This document shows, piece after piece, positions 8,920 through 17,602 of a stretch of DNA of 64,000 nt. How positions within the stretch are numbered: position 1 is the first letter of the stretch; the number at the start of each line of letters is the position of its first letter. Origin of the DNA: Marinobacter salarius (GTDB taxonomy: Bacteria; Pseudomonadota; Gammaproteobacteria; Pseudomonadales; Oleiphilaceae); contig NZ_CP136693.1 of the NCBI RefSeq assembly GCF_032922745.1, positions 2,604,001-2,668,000 of the forward strand, given 5' to 3'. The notes below the pieces were generated by a model that saw nothing but the letters and a program-made list of their open reading frames with translations, ran no database searches and was not told where the DNA came from. A program made the translations under genes and the position numbers.

Positions 8920-9204
8920 TTAGCTATGCTGCCACACAGTGATAATCTCGTCCCGGTCCATCATTGGAATCAGCTCCGCCATCAGTTCCCGACGTTCCTC
9001 TGAGAGGAGCCAGCGCTGCCAGTCAGCTTCGGAGCGCCAGTTGGAGAGGGTAAGTCGATGGTTGGAGTCGTGGGTATCGACCAGCGTTTCACCGGAAACG
9101 AAGCCGGGGGCGCTTACCGCGTTCTGAAGGACCTTGCGGGATCTGTCCTCGTAGGCGGATTCGAGTGTTTCAGCAATATGACGTTCAATCAGCACCCGGA
9201 TCAT
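8920..9204 (-). CDS. ABM (antibiotic biosynthesis monooxygenase-like) domain protein
   Basis: A 94-residue single-domain protein with the ferredoxin-like ABM fold: an N-terminal strand MIRVLIERHI, a helix with SAYEDRSRKVLQ, a second strand containing SGETLVDT and a C-terminal SNWRSEADWQRWL block. Members include small quinol monooxygenases and heme-degrading proteins, and many have no known substrate. The key residues that would tell these apart cannot be assigned here, so no function is given. A good GAGGT ribosome site precedes the ATG. It is divergent from tusA. Confidence 0.8.
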   Translation of the reverse strand: MIRVLIERHIAETLESAYEDRSRKVLQNAVSAPGFVSGETLVDTHDSNHRLTLSNWRSEADWQRWLLSEERRELMAELIPMMDRDEIITVWQHS

Positions 9205-9296
9205 TGTTTACCTCGTTTTGTTTTTGACATCTATCTATAAACAATAATTTAGCACGTATTTTTCAAAATTCAGGTGGAATCGCAGGAGGAAGAACA

Positions 9297-9536
9297 TTGG
9301 AACAACCGGAACACGATGCAGAGCTGGACGCCCGGGGACTGTTTTGCCCGGAACCCGTCATGCTGCTGCACAACAGAATCGTGGATATCAGTATAGGGGG
9401 CGTCTTGAAGGTGGTTGCCACGGACCCGTCAACAACCCGGGATATACCGAGGTTCTGCCAGTTCCTGAATCACGAGTTGGTTTACAGCGCTGAGGACGAC
9501 CAGGAATTCGTTTACTTTATCCGCCGGGGGGAATGA
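9297..9536 (+). CDS. tusA: Sulfurtransferase TusA family protein
   Basis: A 79-residue TusA/SirA-like protein. TusA relays sulfur as a persulfide, in E. coli from IscS through TusBCDE to MnmA for tRNA 2-thiouridine. The signature ARGLFCPEP is present with the active Cys17 and the conserved CPxP. The start is a TTG at 9297, supported by AGGAGGA ending at 9290, six bases upstream; no in-frame ATG precedes the conserved strand. A strong -35-like TTGACA lies at 9224-9229, but the -10 is poor. MnmA, the final acceptor of the relay, is encoded in the same window at 27168-28328. The gene converges on dsbD. Confidence 0.92.
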   Translation: MEQPEHDAELDARGLFCPEPVMLLHNRIVDISIGGVLKVVATDPSTTRDIPRFCQFLNHELVYSAEDDQEFVYFIRRGE

Positions 9537-9546
9537 CCGAAGGCCG

Positions 9547-11460
9547 TCAGGAGCCGCCGGACATGTCCAGTGCGTTTAGATGGCCGAGGAACTGTTCGCG
9601 GTCCATTTCGCCCAGTATCCGGGCGGTTTCCAGCTCAGCCCCATCGTTGCCATAGAACAGAATGGCCGGGGGGCCGAACAGCCCCAGTTCTTCAAGCAGT
9701 GCCTGCTGGGCGGGCGTGTTGTCCGTCATGTCCAGTTGCAGCAGTGTGTACGGTGACAGCGCCTGGATCACAGAGCCGTTGCTGAAGACGTTACGCTCCA
9801 TGACCTTGCAGGAGATGCACCAGTCGGCGTAGAAGTCCAGCATGACCGGGGTGCCGTCTCGCTTCGCCTGGGCCAGTTGATTGCGAATATCGGCAGGCGA
9901 CTCCAACCGAAGGAATTGGGCGTGGGCCATCTGGGGCGCAGAGCCATCAGCAACCGCCGGGTTGGAGGCCGTGAACGGCGCTAAAGGCTTCATCGGGTCG
10001 TTGGCGCCGGATACGGCACCGGCCAATAACGCGATGCCGTAGGCAAACATCACCAGGCCCAGACCTTTGCGGGTGCGCTCCCAGCCAGCCTTTGCGGCAT
10101 CGAAGGCTCCGAGTTGCACGCCGGTAACGGCAATCAGTAAACCCCAGAGTGTCAGCGCCAGCCAGGCCGGGACCAGCCGTTCCACCAACCAGATCGCGAC
10201 AGCCAGCAGCATGACGCCGTAGAAGGCTTTGACCACGTTCATCCAGGGACCGGTGGAGGGCAACAGCTTACGGCCGCCCACCGCCACGAGTATCAGGGGA
10301 ATGCCCATGCCAAGCCCAAGGGCGAACAGGGCAACGCCTCCGATGACGGCATCCTGGGTGGTACTGATGTACAGCAAGCTACCAGCAAGCGGTGCCGATA
10401 CGCAGGGTGAAACGATCAGTGCTGACAGCGCGCCGATGCCGAAGATGCTGATCACGCGGCTTCCGGTCAGGCGATGGCTGGCATCGTTGAGCGGCTCCCG
10501 GATAAACCGGGGAAGCTGGATCTCAAACAGGTTGAACATGGAGAGGGCAAATACCACGAACAGTGCCGCGAAAACGCTCAGCACCCACGGCGACTGTAGG
10601 TGTGCCTGAAGGTTGAAGCTGGCACCCAGCAACCCGGTAATCACACCCGCTGCGGCATAGGTCAGTGCCATACCCAGGACATAGCTGCCGGAAAGCAGTA
10701 GTGCGTGGGCGGTGGTACTGGTGTTGCGACTGGACACCAGTGAGGAAATGATCGGCACCATGGGCAGGACGCAGGGTGTAAAGGTCAGGCCCAGCCCCAG
10801 CAGCAAAAACAGGGCCGCGATGACCAAAACAGACTGGTTGGCCAAAAAACCGGCGAGCCCGGTCGCCGTGGATGTATCCGAGGGTGCGTTTGTCGACGAT
10901 GACTGGGTAGTGCCTGATGACCCCGAAGAGCCGGACATGCCGGCAGGAACGGGGGCGTCGTTGCTTCCGGAGCTGGCGTAGTACAGCGCGTCACGGGTTT
11001 GCGGCGGGTAGCATAGACCTGCCTTGGCACAGCCCTGGTAGGTAACCTGAAGCTCCGCCTCGCGGACGCCTTCAGGAAGATTGACCGGGACGCGTGCCTG
11101 AACCGGATCGTAGAAGACCGTGACCTTACCGAAGAACTCATCCTCCGTATCGGTACCGGTGTATGAGAAAACGGGCTCTCCCAGGGTGACGCCGTCTGTT
11201 TTGCTGCTTACCTGGATGCGGCCTTTGTAGAGGTAGTGTTCAGGGGTGACATCCCATGACAGCACAATAGCGCCGGTATCAACGGTGTAATTGAACGGCA
11301 GGGCTTCGTCCACCGGCAGGAAATCGTTGCTGCCGCCGAACAGCGAATTGCCTGCCCCGGACGCGAACAGCGATACGGTGGACAGTGCCAGAAACAGTAA
11401 AAAGCGGTTCAGTACCCGATGGGGAGCACTACTGCGTGAGGCTGTGTTGTTGCCGGTCAT
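9547..11460 (-). CDS. dsbD: Thiol:disulfide interchange protein DsbD
   Basis: DsbD carries electrons from cytoplasmic thioredoxin across the inner membrane to keep periplasmic DsbC and cytochrome c maturation thiols reduced. In order: signal peptide, N-terminal alpha domain with the CAKAGLCYPP cysteine pair, a serine/threonine-rich linker, eight membrane segments with TPCVLPMVP and SPCVSAPL cysteine motifs, and a C-terminal thioredoxin domain with DWCISCKV. All six cysteines expected for the cascade are seen. I use the ATG at 11460 (637 residues), which puts the signal peptide near the N-terminus; an upstream in-frame ATG at 11529 is possible. It would also support heme-protein maturation for the nearby cbb3 oxidase. 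Confidence 0.95.
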   Translation of the reverse strand: MTGNNTASRSSAPHRVLNRFLLFLALSTVSLFASGAGNSLFGGSNDFLPVDEALPFNYTVDTGAIVLSWDVTPEHYLYKGRIQVSSKTDGVTLGEPVFSYTGTDTEDEFFGKVTVFYDPVQARVPVNLPEGVREAELQVTYQGCAKAGLCYPPQTRDALYYASSGSNDAPVPAGMSGSSGSSGTTQSSSTNAPSDTSTATGLAGFLANQSVLVIAALFLLLGLGLTFTPCVLPMVPIISSLVSSRNTSTTAHALLLSGSYVLGMALTYAAAGVITGLLGASFNLQAHLQSPWVLSVFAALFVVFALSMFNLFEIQLPRFIREPLNDASHRLTGSRVISIFGIGALSALIVSPCVSAPLAGSLLYISTTQDAVIGGVALFALGLGMGIPLILVAVGGRKLLPSTGPWMNVVKAFYGVMLLAVAIWLVERLVPAWLALTLWGLLIAVTGVQLGAFDAAKAGWERTRKGLGLVMFAYGIALLAGAVSGANDPMKPLAPFTASNPAVADGSAPQMAHAQFLRLESPADIRNQLAQAKRDGTPVMLDFYADWCISCKVMERNVFSNGSVIQALSPYTLLQLDMTDNTPAQQALLEELGLFGPPAILFYGNDGAELETARILGEMDREQFLGHLNALDMSGGS

Positions 11461-11610
11461 AGTCAATGGATTACCGTAGCTGGTTCCGGAAATATCTGCG
11501 CGGTCTCTGTGCCAGTTGAAACGTTGCATCCCAAGGTTGCAATGGACTCATTTGTCAGGCAAAAGTTCCCTCTGGTATTGAACGGTCTAAAGTCGCACAA
11601 TAGCCGTCCC

Positions 11611-12189
11611 ATGAAACACGATCCTGATGATCTTATCATGCTGTTCAGTGACCTGTTCCGGGGGGATTACCGGACCGTTCTGGTCAAGGGCAGCGATGAG
11701 CCTGAATACCTGCCCGCAACGGCGTCTGGCAATTACGCGCAGATTATCTTTGCTCACGGTTATTATGCCAGTGCTCTGCACGAAATCAGTCATTGGTGTA
11801 TCGCCGGTGAGCACCGGCGCACACTTCGGGACTTTGGCTACTGGTACTGTCCCGATGGCCGCGACGAGGCGCAGCAGCAAGCGTTCGAAAAGGCTGAAAT
11901 CAAGCCGCAGGCTCTGGAATGGCTGTTCTCTGCCGCATCGGGCACACGTTTCCACATCAGTGTCGACAATCTCTCCGGTTGCGGGGCATGGGATGAGAGC
12001 GCCTTTCGCAGGAATGTGCGGGCGCAGGCAGATTATTACCTTGAGCACGGCATGCCGGCCCGCGCGGGCCTGTTTTTCGAGACGCTCAAGACATTTTATG
12101 GAACCGGGGCTGACTTTAACGAAGTCTGGAAGAAAGAGACCAGGCGCCTGATGCCCGACGATTCCGCCACAGACATTGAGGTAGATTGA
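11611..12189 (+). CDS. epmC: Elongation factor P hydroxylase EpmC (YfcM)
   Basis: EpmC hydroxylates the modified lysine of elongation factor P in E. coli. The 192-residue protein carries the family's ALHEISHWCIAG block (about residues 54-65), with likely metal-binding His and Glu, and the DFGYWYCPDGRDE and KPQALEWLF blocks. The start at 11611 gives MKHDPDDLIMLFSD, in register with the E. coli protein; the reading frame extends upstream to 11509 but without family similarity, and no strong ribosome site is seen. It is divergent from dsbD and lies six bases before rhlB. Whether epmA and epmB exist in this genome cannot be told here. Confidence 0.92.
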   Translation: MKHDPDDLIMLFSDLFRGDYRTVLVKGSDEPEYLPATASGNYAQIIFAHGYYASALHEISHWCIAGEHRRTLRDFGYWYCPDGRDEAQQQAFEKAEIKPQALEWLFSAASGTRFHISVDNLSGCGAWDESAFRRNVRAQADYYLEHGMPARAGLFFETLKTFYGTGADFNEVWKKETRRLMPDDSATDIEVD

Positions 12190-12195
12190 AACAAC

Positions 12196-13482
12196 ATGAC
12201 ATCTGACGCACCCGAAGCCGGCAAAACCTTTTTCAAGGATCTTAACCTTGACCAGCGAGTGCTCGATGCCATCACCGATATCGGTTTTGAGCATTGCACG
12301 CCTATCCAGGCCGAGACCCTTCCGTTCACCCTGGCGTGCCAGGACCTGATCGGCCAGGCTCAGACCGGCACCGGAAAAACCGCCGCATTCCTGATTACTG
12401 CCATCCAGAGCATGCTGGAAACGCCGATTCCGAAAGAGGACCGGTTCGCCTCGGAACCCAGGGTTCTGGCACTGGCGCCAACTCGTGAACTGGCCATGCA
12501 GATCGCCAAGGATGCTGAGCAGCTGTGTGGGTACACGGGGCACAATGTGGTCACTGTGGTAGGCGGCATGAACTACGACAAGCAGCGAGACCAGTTACAG
12601 AACGAGATCGTTGACATACTGGTGGCAACCCCGGGCCGGCTGATTGATTTCCTGGGCTCTCAGGACGTTTTTCTCGACCAGCTCGACATCCTGATCCTGG
12701 ATGAAGCGGACCGGATGCTGGACATGGGCTTTATTCCCGATGTGAAGCGCATTATCCGCAAGTGCACGCCAAAGGAAGAGCGTCAGACCTTGCTGTTCAG
12801 CGCCACCTTTAACCAGGACGTCCTCAACCTCGCCTCGATGTGGACCAAAAGTGCGGAATTCGTCGAGATCGAACCGGAACAGAAGACCGCTGAGCGGGTG
12901 AAGCAAACTGTCTATCTGGTGGGCGAGGATGAAAAACTGCCGGTGCTGGTCAACTACCTTCAGCGCCCCGAGGTGGAAAAAGCCATCGTCTTTGCGAACC
13001 GTCGTGACCAGTGTCGTGACCTGGATGAGGACCTTCGCAACCAGGGCGTAAAGGTCGCGCTGATGTCCGGGGAAATCGCCCAGAACAAGCGGCTGAAGAC
13101 ATTGGAACAGTTCAAGAATGGCAGCATTCAGGTACTGGTTGCCACGGATGTCGCCGGTCGTGGTATCCACGTTGACGGTGTAACCCATGTATTCAACTAT
13201 AATCTTCCGGATAACGCTGAAGATTACGTTCACCGTATCGGGCGCACCGGTCGGGCGGGGAAGCACGGAGTCTCTGTCAGCTTTGCCAGTGAAGACGATG
13301 CTTTTTCACTGCCGGCTATCGAGTCCTACATCAGCCAGAAACTGACCACGGCGGTGCCGGATGAAGCGCTGATGACCGAACTCGCCAAACCGCCGATCAC
13401 TCGCAAGCGTGGTGGCCGGCGCCCCCAGGGCAACCGCAGCCAGGGTGGACGTGGCGGAAACCAGCGTCAACGCAGGAACTAA
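12196..13482 (+). CDS. rhlB: ATP-dependent RNA helicase RhlB
   Basis: A 428-residue DEAD-box helicase. RhlB unwinds structured RNA for the degradosome. Motifs in order: TPIQAETLP (Q motif, about 34-42), AQTGTGKT (Walker A, about 55-62), PTRELA, TPGR, DEAD (in LDEADRML), SAT, RGIHV and HRIGRTGR. The C-terminus is a short basic tail rich in Arg, Gly and Gln (about 395-428), suited to RNA or RNase E contact. It begins six bases after epmC and probably shares its transcript. pdxB starts 19 bases after its stop. Confidence 0.93.
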   Translation: MTSDAPEAGKTFFKDLNLDQRVLDAITDIGFEHCTPIQAETLPFTLACQDLIGQAQTGTGKTAAFLITAIQSMLETPIPKEDRFASEPRVLALAPTRELAMQIAKDAEQLCGYTGHNVVTVVGGMNYDKQRDQLQNEIVDILVATPGRLIDFLGSQDVFLDQLDILILDEADRMLDMGFIPDVKRIIRKCTPKEERQTLLFSATFNQDVLNLASMWTKSAEFVEIEPEQKTAERVKQTVYLVGEDEKLPVLVNYLQRPEVEKAIVFANRRDQCRDLDEDLRNQGVKVALMSGEIAQNKRLKTLEQFKNGSIQVLVATDVAGRGIHVDGVTHVFNYNLPDNAEDYVHRIGRTGRAGKHGVSVSFASEDDAFSLPAIESYISQKLTTAVPDEALMTELAKPPITRKRGGRRPQGNRSQGGRGGNQRQRRN

Positions 13483-13501
13483 CAGGTCGGGAAGCAGGAT
13501 C

Positions 13502-14656
13502 ATGCGGATAGTAGCGGACGAGAACATACCCTTACTGGAATCGTTTTTTGGCGATATCGGCGAGATACGACCAGTGTCCGGGCGCACGATGTCTGCTGCG
13601 GATGTTCAGAATGCGGATATCCTGCTGGTGCGTTCAGTCACTCGGGTTAATCAGGCGTTGCTTGAAGGAAGCCGGGTCCGCTTCGTTGGAACCTGTACCA
13701 TCGGCACTGATCATGTCGACCAGAATTGGCTTGAATCCAGCCGCATCGCGTTTTCGGCGGCTCCCGGCTGCAACGCCAACAGTGTGGTTGAGTACGTGCT
13801 GTCAGTGATCTCGCTGCACGCGGAAAAGCGTGGCGTTGTGGATTGGTCAAAACTCAGTGTTGGTATCGTGGGTGCCGGCAATGTGGGTGGAGAGCTTGCA
13901 CACAAGCTGGACAGGCTCGGTTTCAATGTACGCCTTTGCGACCCGCCAAGGGCGGAACGGGAAGGCGACGAAGGCGAGCAGTATGTCGGTCTTGACGAGG
14001 CCATGGCGTGCGACGTGGTAACACTGCACACGCCATTGACCCGCGAGGGAAAGCATGCAACGTTCCATATGTTCGGGCAGGAACGTCTGTCTTCGCTGAC
14101 TGAAGACCAGTTGCTGATCAATACCAGCCGGGGCGCAGTAATCGACACCTCCGCCTTGCTGGCGCGTCTGGAGGCGCCAAACGCGCCCACAGTGGTACTG
14201 GATGTCTTTGAGCATGAGCCCCGGGTTCACGCTGAACTGGTGGAAAAAGTATGGCTTTCCACTCCCCATATCGCAGGCTATAGCCTGGAAGGTAAGGTGC
14301 AGGGTAGTGAGATGGTCTACCAGGCCCTGAGCCGTTATATGGGGCTTCCTGCCCGCAAGAAGGCTGGCCAGTTCCTGCCAGAGCCGGCGCTGAACAAACT
14401 GTCCTTTACCAGTGCGGCAGAAGAAATGGCGTCAGCCAATATTGCCATACGCTCCTGCTACGATCCGCGCCAGGATGACGCCCGCATGCGATTGGCAATG
14501 GCGTTGCCACTGGAAGATCGGGCCCAGGCCTTTGACCGGTTGCGCCGGGATTATCCCGTCCGCCGGGAGTTTTCCAGCCTGAAGATCCAGCTCAAGGGCA
14601 CCAGTAAATCCATGCAGGATACTTTCCGGGCCCTTGGCTTTAAACTGAAGCTCTGA
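13502..14656 (+). CDS. pdxB: Erythronate-4-phosphate dehydrogenase
   Basis: PdxB oxidises 4-phosphoerythronate in the DXP-independent arm of pyridoxal phosphate synthesis. The 384-residue product has the D-2-hydroxyacid dehydrogenase fold: an N-terminal substrate domain beginning MRIVADENIPLL, an NAD-binding GIVGAGNVGGEL motif (about 121-132), the INTSRGAVID block with catalytic Arg, a catalytic Glu region near FEHEPR, and His in HIAGYSLEGK. The C-terminal dimerisation domain (about 290-384) is present. The ATG at 13502 matches the family start; the upstream extension into rhlB is spurious. It converges on htpX. Confidence 0.96.
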   Translation: MRIVADENIPLLESFFGDIGEIRPVSGRTMSAADVQNADILLVRSVTRVNQALLEGSRVRFVGTCTIGTDHVDQNWLESSRIAFSAAPGCNANSVVEYVLSVISLHAEKRGVVDWSKLSVGIVGAGNVGGELAHKLDRLGFNVRLCDPPRAEREGDEGEQYVGLDEAMACDVVTLHTPLTREGKHATFHMFGQERLSSLTEDQLLINTSRGAVIDTSALLARLEAPNAPTVVLDVFEHEPRVHAELVEKVWLSTPHIAGYSLEGKVQGSEMVYQALSRYMGLPARKKAGQFLPEPALNKLSFTSAAEEMASANIAIRSCYDPRQDDARMRLAMALPLEDRAQAFDRLRRDYPVRREFSSLKIQLKGTSKSMQDTFRALGFKLKL

Positions 14657-14696
14657 CGTTCCCGGCAACGCGCCTGTTCGCATCTATTCGCACGTA

Positions 14697-15578
14697 TTAA
14701 AGTGGCGCGCTCTTCAGAGCCTCGATCCGGCTGTCCAGCGGCGGGTGTGTCATGAACAGGGCGCTGATTCCCGCCCTCGCACCTCGATTAATGCCAAACG
14801 CCTGCAGGCTGTCGGGCATTTGATCAGGCACTTCGCTTTCCTGTTTTAGCCGCGCCAAGGCGTTGATCATGGCCCCGCGGCCTGCCAGTTGCGCGCCAGC
14901 GATGTCGGCACGGTATTCCCGGCGACGCGAGAACCAGAACACGATGGTGCTGGCAAGGATGCCCAGCACGATTTCCGCCGCGATACTGACCACAAAGAAG
15001 CCGATACCGTGCCCGCTCTCGTTCTTGAACACCACGCGGTCAACAAACGAGCCGATCACCCGGGACGCAAAAATCACGAACGTGTTCACCACACCCTGAA
15101 TCAGCGCCAGGGTTACCATGTCGCCGTTGGCCACGTGACCTATTTCGTGCCCCAGGACCGCCCGAATCTCATCCTGGTTAAAGCGGTGCAGCAGTCCCTC
15201 GCTGACGGCTACCAGGGAGTTGTTCTTGTTCCAGCCGGTGGCAAAGGCATTGGATTGTGAGGCTGGGAAAATGGCGACTTCCGGCATACCGATGCCGGCA
15301 TTTTTCGAAAGCTCGCGAACGGTGTCTACCAGCCAGCGCTCAGCCGGTGTGCGTGGCGACTCGATCACTTTTGCCTTGGTGCTCCACTTCGCCACAGGTT
15401 TGGAAATCAGCAGCGATACAATGGCGCCGGCAAAGCCAAACACTGCGGCAAAGGCAAGCAGTGAGCCGTACTGGATCCCGTTCTGGGCGAGGTAGCTGTC
15501 AACGCCCAGAAGTTTCAGGGTGAAGCTGGCGACAAGAATGACAGCCAGGTTGGTGGCAAGAAACAGCAGAATACGCAT
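14697..15578 (-). CDS. htpX: Membrane zinc metalloprotease HtpX
   Basis: HtpX degrades damaged or misfolded inner-membrane proteins together with FtsH. The 293-residue protein has two N-terminal membrane segments (about 5-22 and 34-56), the zinc motif GHEIGHVANGD (about 142-152), two more membrane segments (about 158-180 and 197-216) and a third zinc-ligand Glu in RREYRADIAG. The family block VAIFPASQSNAFATGWNK is also visible. It follows the unknown 153-residue gene after 97 bases, all reading leftward with alaA. Stress control cannot be read from the sequence. Confidence 0.97.
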   Translation of the reverse strand: MRILLFLATNLAVILVASFTLKLLGVDSYLAQNGIQYGSLLAFAAVFGFAGAIVSLLISKPVAKWSTKAKVIESPRTPAERWLVDTVRELSKNAGIGMPEVAIFPASQSNAFATGWNKNNSLVAVSEGLLHRFNQDEIRAVLGHEIGHVANGDMVTLALIQGVVNTFVIFASRVIGSFVDRVVFKNESGHGIGFFVVSIAAEIVLGILASTIVFWFSRRREYRADIAGAQLAGRGAMINALARLKQESEVPDQMPDSLQAFGINRGARAGISALFMTHPPLDSRIEALKSAPL

Positions 15579-15675
15579 CTTGAATCCCTTGTTGAATCAT
15601 CGGCCGCAGACCGCGGTTCGTGTCTGGGTATTTATATGTGGCCAGCATGGCCACGTTCAACAGGTTTACGCCAAT

Positions 15676-16137
15676 TTAATGATCGGACCGGTCTCGAAAG
15701 AACGTCGCCTGCATAACGCGGCTGATCCTGGCCGAACTGCCGCTTCGAAGGGCGCTGCGCAGCGTGTGAATATGAGTGGAGAAGTCCTCTCGAACGGCCG
15801 GTGGCAGGTCCTGGCCGCTGTCGGAGTGGTTTTCCTCATTCAGGTCAGGACTGGCAGGTGAGCTCAGGCGCACGAACGCCTGCTGGGTCAGTACGGCCTG
15901 GTCCAGAGCTTCCTGGCGGATGGTATCCACGTAACGGAGCAGGCCTTCCTCGGCCAACCAGAGCAGGGTGCCGAAGCAGGCCATGTGCCGCTTGCTGTGG
16001 AGCCCGAACTCGTCTGGTTCGTCAGGGCCGGCAATGTCTTCCACAAACAGGTTCACCCGGCGGGGAAACGCATTATAGAGCTGAACCAGAGCGATTGCGG
16101 CGTCCTTGTAGAACTCTTCGATATGAATGTCCGCCAT
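15676..16137 (-). CDS. Conserved hypothetical protein between alaA and htpX
   Basis: A 153-residue soluble, acidic, mainly helical protein that I do not recognise. It has no signal peptide, membrane segment or cysteine cluster (one Cys, near residue 54). The first 90 residues look like a packed helical domain, including RHMACFGTLLWLAEEGLLRY. The C-terminal half has a disordered linker rich in Ser, Pro, Asp and Glu, then a short helix. The ATG at 16137 is chosen because AAGGAGG lies four bases upstream; a TTG sits directly before it. It is ten bases after alaA and probably co-transcribed. Pseudomonas also has an unknown gene at this place, from memory. Confidence 0.75.
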   Translation of the reverse strand: MADIHIEEFYKDAAIALVQLYNAFPRRVNLFVEDIAGPDEPDEFGLHSKRHMACFGTLLWLAEEGLLRYVDTIRQEALDQAVLTQQAFVRLSSPASPDLNEENHSDSGQDLPPAVREDFSTHIHTLRSALRSGSSARISRVMQATFFRDRSDH

Positions 16138-16147
16138 CAAGCCTCCT

Positions 16148-17362
16148 TCACAACTGGTAGGACGACAGGAAGTGTGCCAAACGCTTCATGGCATCCTCAA
16201 GGGCGTCCTCACGAGGCAGGAAGACGACACGCAGGTGTTGCTTGTCGTCGATGTTGAAGGCGGAACCCTGAACCAGGAGGATGCGTTCCTGCAGCAGCAG
16301 GTCCAGTACCAGCTTTTCGTCATTGACGATGGGGAAGCGCTTGGGGTCCAGCTTTGGAAACAGATATAGAGCGCCTTTGGGCTTAACACAGCTGACGCCT
16401 GGAATATCATTGAGCAGGTTCCAGGCGGTTTCCCGTTGTTCGAACAGGCGACCCCCCGGTGCCACCAGGTCTTCAATCGACTGGTAGCCCCCCAGCGCGG
16501 TCTGGATGGCCAGCTGTGCCGGTACATTGGCGCACAAGCGCATGTTGGAGAGCATTTCGATGCCCTCGATCAGGTCCTGCGCGCGGTGTTTGGCGCCGCT
16601 GATAATCATCCAGCCGGAACGGTAGCCGGCGGCACGATAGTTCTTGGACAGGCCGTTATAGGTAAAGAACAGTACGTCATCCGCCAGTGACGCGGTGGGG
16701 ACATGTTCAGTGCCGTCGTACAGGATTTTGTCGTAGATCTCATCTGACAGCACGATCAGGTTGTGCTGCCGCGCCAGTTCCACCACCTGTTCCAGCAATT
16801 CGCGGGAGTACACGGCGCCGGTCGGGTTGTTGGGGTTGATAAGCACGATAGCCCGGGTGCGGCGGGTGATTTTCTTGCGGATATCGTCGATATCCGGGAA
16901 CCAGTCCTGTTGCTCGTCGCAGCGGTAGTGAACCGGCTTGCCACTGGACAGGGTCACGGCGGCCGTCCAGAGCGGGTAGTCAGGGGCCGGGATCAGCACC
17001 TCGTCGCCGGTATTGAGCATGGCCTGCATGGACATCACAATCATTTCGCTGACGCCATTGCCCAGGTAGATATCGTCGATATCCACCTTGTTGATGCCCC
17101 GTTGTTGGCAATAGTGCATCACCGCCTTACGGGCGGAGAACAACCCTTTTGATTCAACATACCCCTGGGCCAGGGGCATGTTGTGAATAACGTCCTGCTG
17201 GATTTCCTCGGGTACGTCCAGTTCGAAAGCCGCTGGGTTGCCGATGTTGAGTTTAAGAACCCGGTGGCCCTCTTCCTCCAGCCGACGGGCTTCACGCAGA
17301 ACCACGCCACGTATCTCGTAACACACGTTATCCAGCTTGGCGGATTTGAGATAGTTCTGCAT
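16148..17362 (-). CDS. alaA: Alanine aminotransferase (glutamate-pyruvate), AlaA
   Basis: A 404-residue class I/II aminotransferase with pyridoxal phosphate. AlaA is the main alanine-forming transaminase in E. coli. Visible family features are NPNNPTG (about residues 176-182), the SDEIYDKILYDG block, the PLP lysine in YNGLSKNYRAAGYRSGW (near residue 240) and a substrate arginine near RVVFLPRED. The length matches E. coli AlaA (405). It reads leftward into the 153-residue unknown gene and htpX, and is divergent from the gpx-ospR pair. Confidence 0.94.
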   Translation of the reverse strand: MQNYLKSAKLDNVCYEIRGVVLREARRLEEEGHRVLKLNIGNPAAFELDVPEEIQQDVIHNMPLAQGYVESKGLFSARKAVMHYCQQRGINKVDIDDIYLGNGVSEMIVMSMQAMLNTGDEVLIPAPDYPLWTAAVTLSSGKPVHYRCDEQQDWFPDIDDIRKKITRRTRAIVLINPNNPTGAVYSRELLEQVVELARQHNLIVLSDEIYDKILYDGTEHVPTASLADDVLFFTYNGLSKNYRAAGYRSGWMIISGAKHRAQDLIEGIEMLSNMRLCANVPAQLAIQTALGGYQSIEDLVAPGGRLFEQRETAWNLLNDIPGVSCVKPKGALYLFPKLDPKRFPIVNDEKLVLDLLLQERILLVQGSAFNIDDKQHLRVVFLPREDALEDAMKRLAHFLSSYQL

Positions 17363-17548
17363 AAGCCCGGTAGTTCCTCAGATCAGTAAGGTGACAAGTG
17401 CCATGTTTCAAAGACAAGCCTGTATTCTAGCGGAGCAACGGCCGGCGGCAACAGGCCAATTGTGATGAATTGTGGCACAAATGCGGAGATTTAACGCCCA
17501 AAGCTCACAGATTCCATGAACTGAGCGTGACAACCGTGGCGGAATCAG

Positions 17549-17576
17549 TTGTAAATAGGGTTGTGCACAATATAAT
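17549..17576 (+). promoter_or_regulatory. Promoter of gpx-ospR with a central palindrome (candidate OspR operator)
   Basis: A TATAAT -10 (17571-17576) is paired with TTGTAA (17549-17554) over a 16-base spacer. The last ten bases of the spacer form a perfect palindrome, TTGTGCACAA (17561-17570). A repressor bound there would block RNA polymerase. The natural candidate is the MarR-type regulator encoded as the second gene of the same unit. The promoter is seen directly; the operator role is inferred. Confidence 0.65.
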
Positions 17577-17602
17577 AGCGAAAAATACAAGGGAGGAATG
17601 TA

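Noticed and set aside
9224..9252. Promoter for tusA from a perfect TTGACA
   Set aside because: The -35 is perfect but no -10 at 15-18 bases has more than three matches, so it is not listed as a feature.
11587..12543. Open frame of 318 codons opposite epmC and rhlB
   Set aside because: It spans two real genes on the other strand and matches no family.
14657..14696. Terminator between pdxB and htpX
   Set aside because: The 40 bases between these convergent genes form no stable stem followed by a T run.
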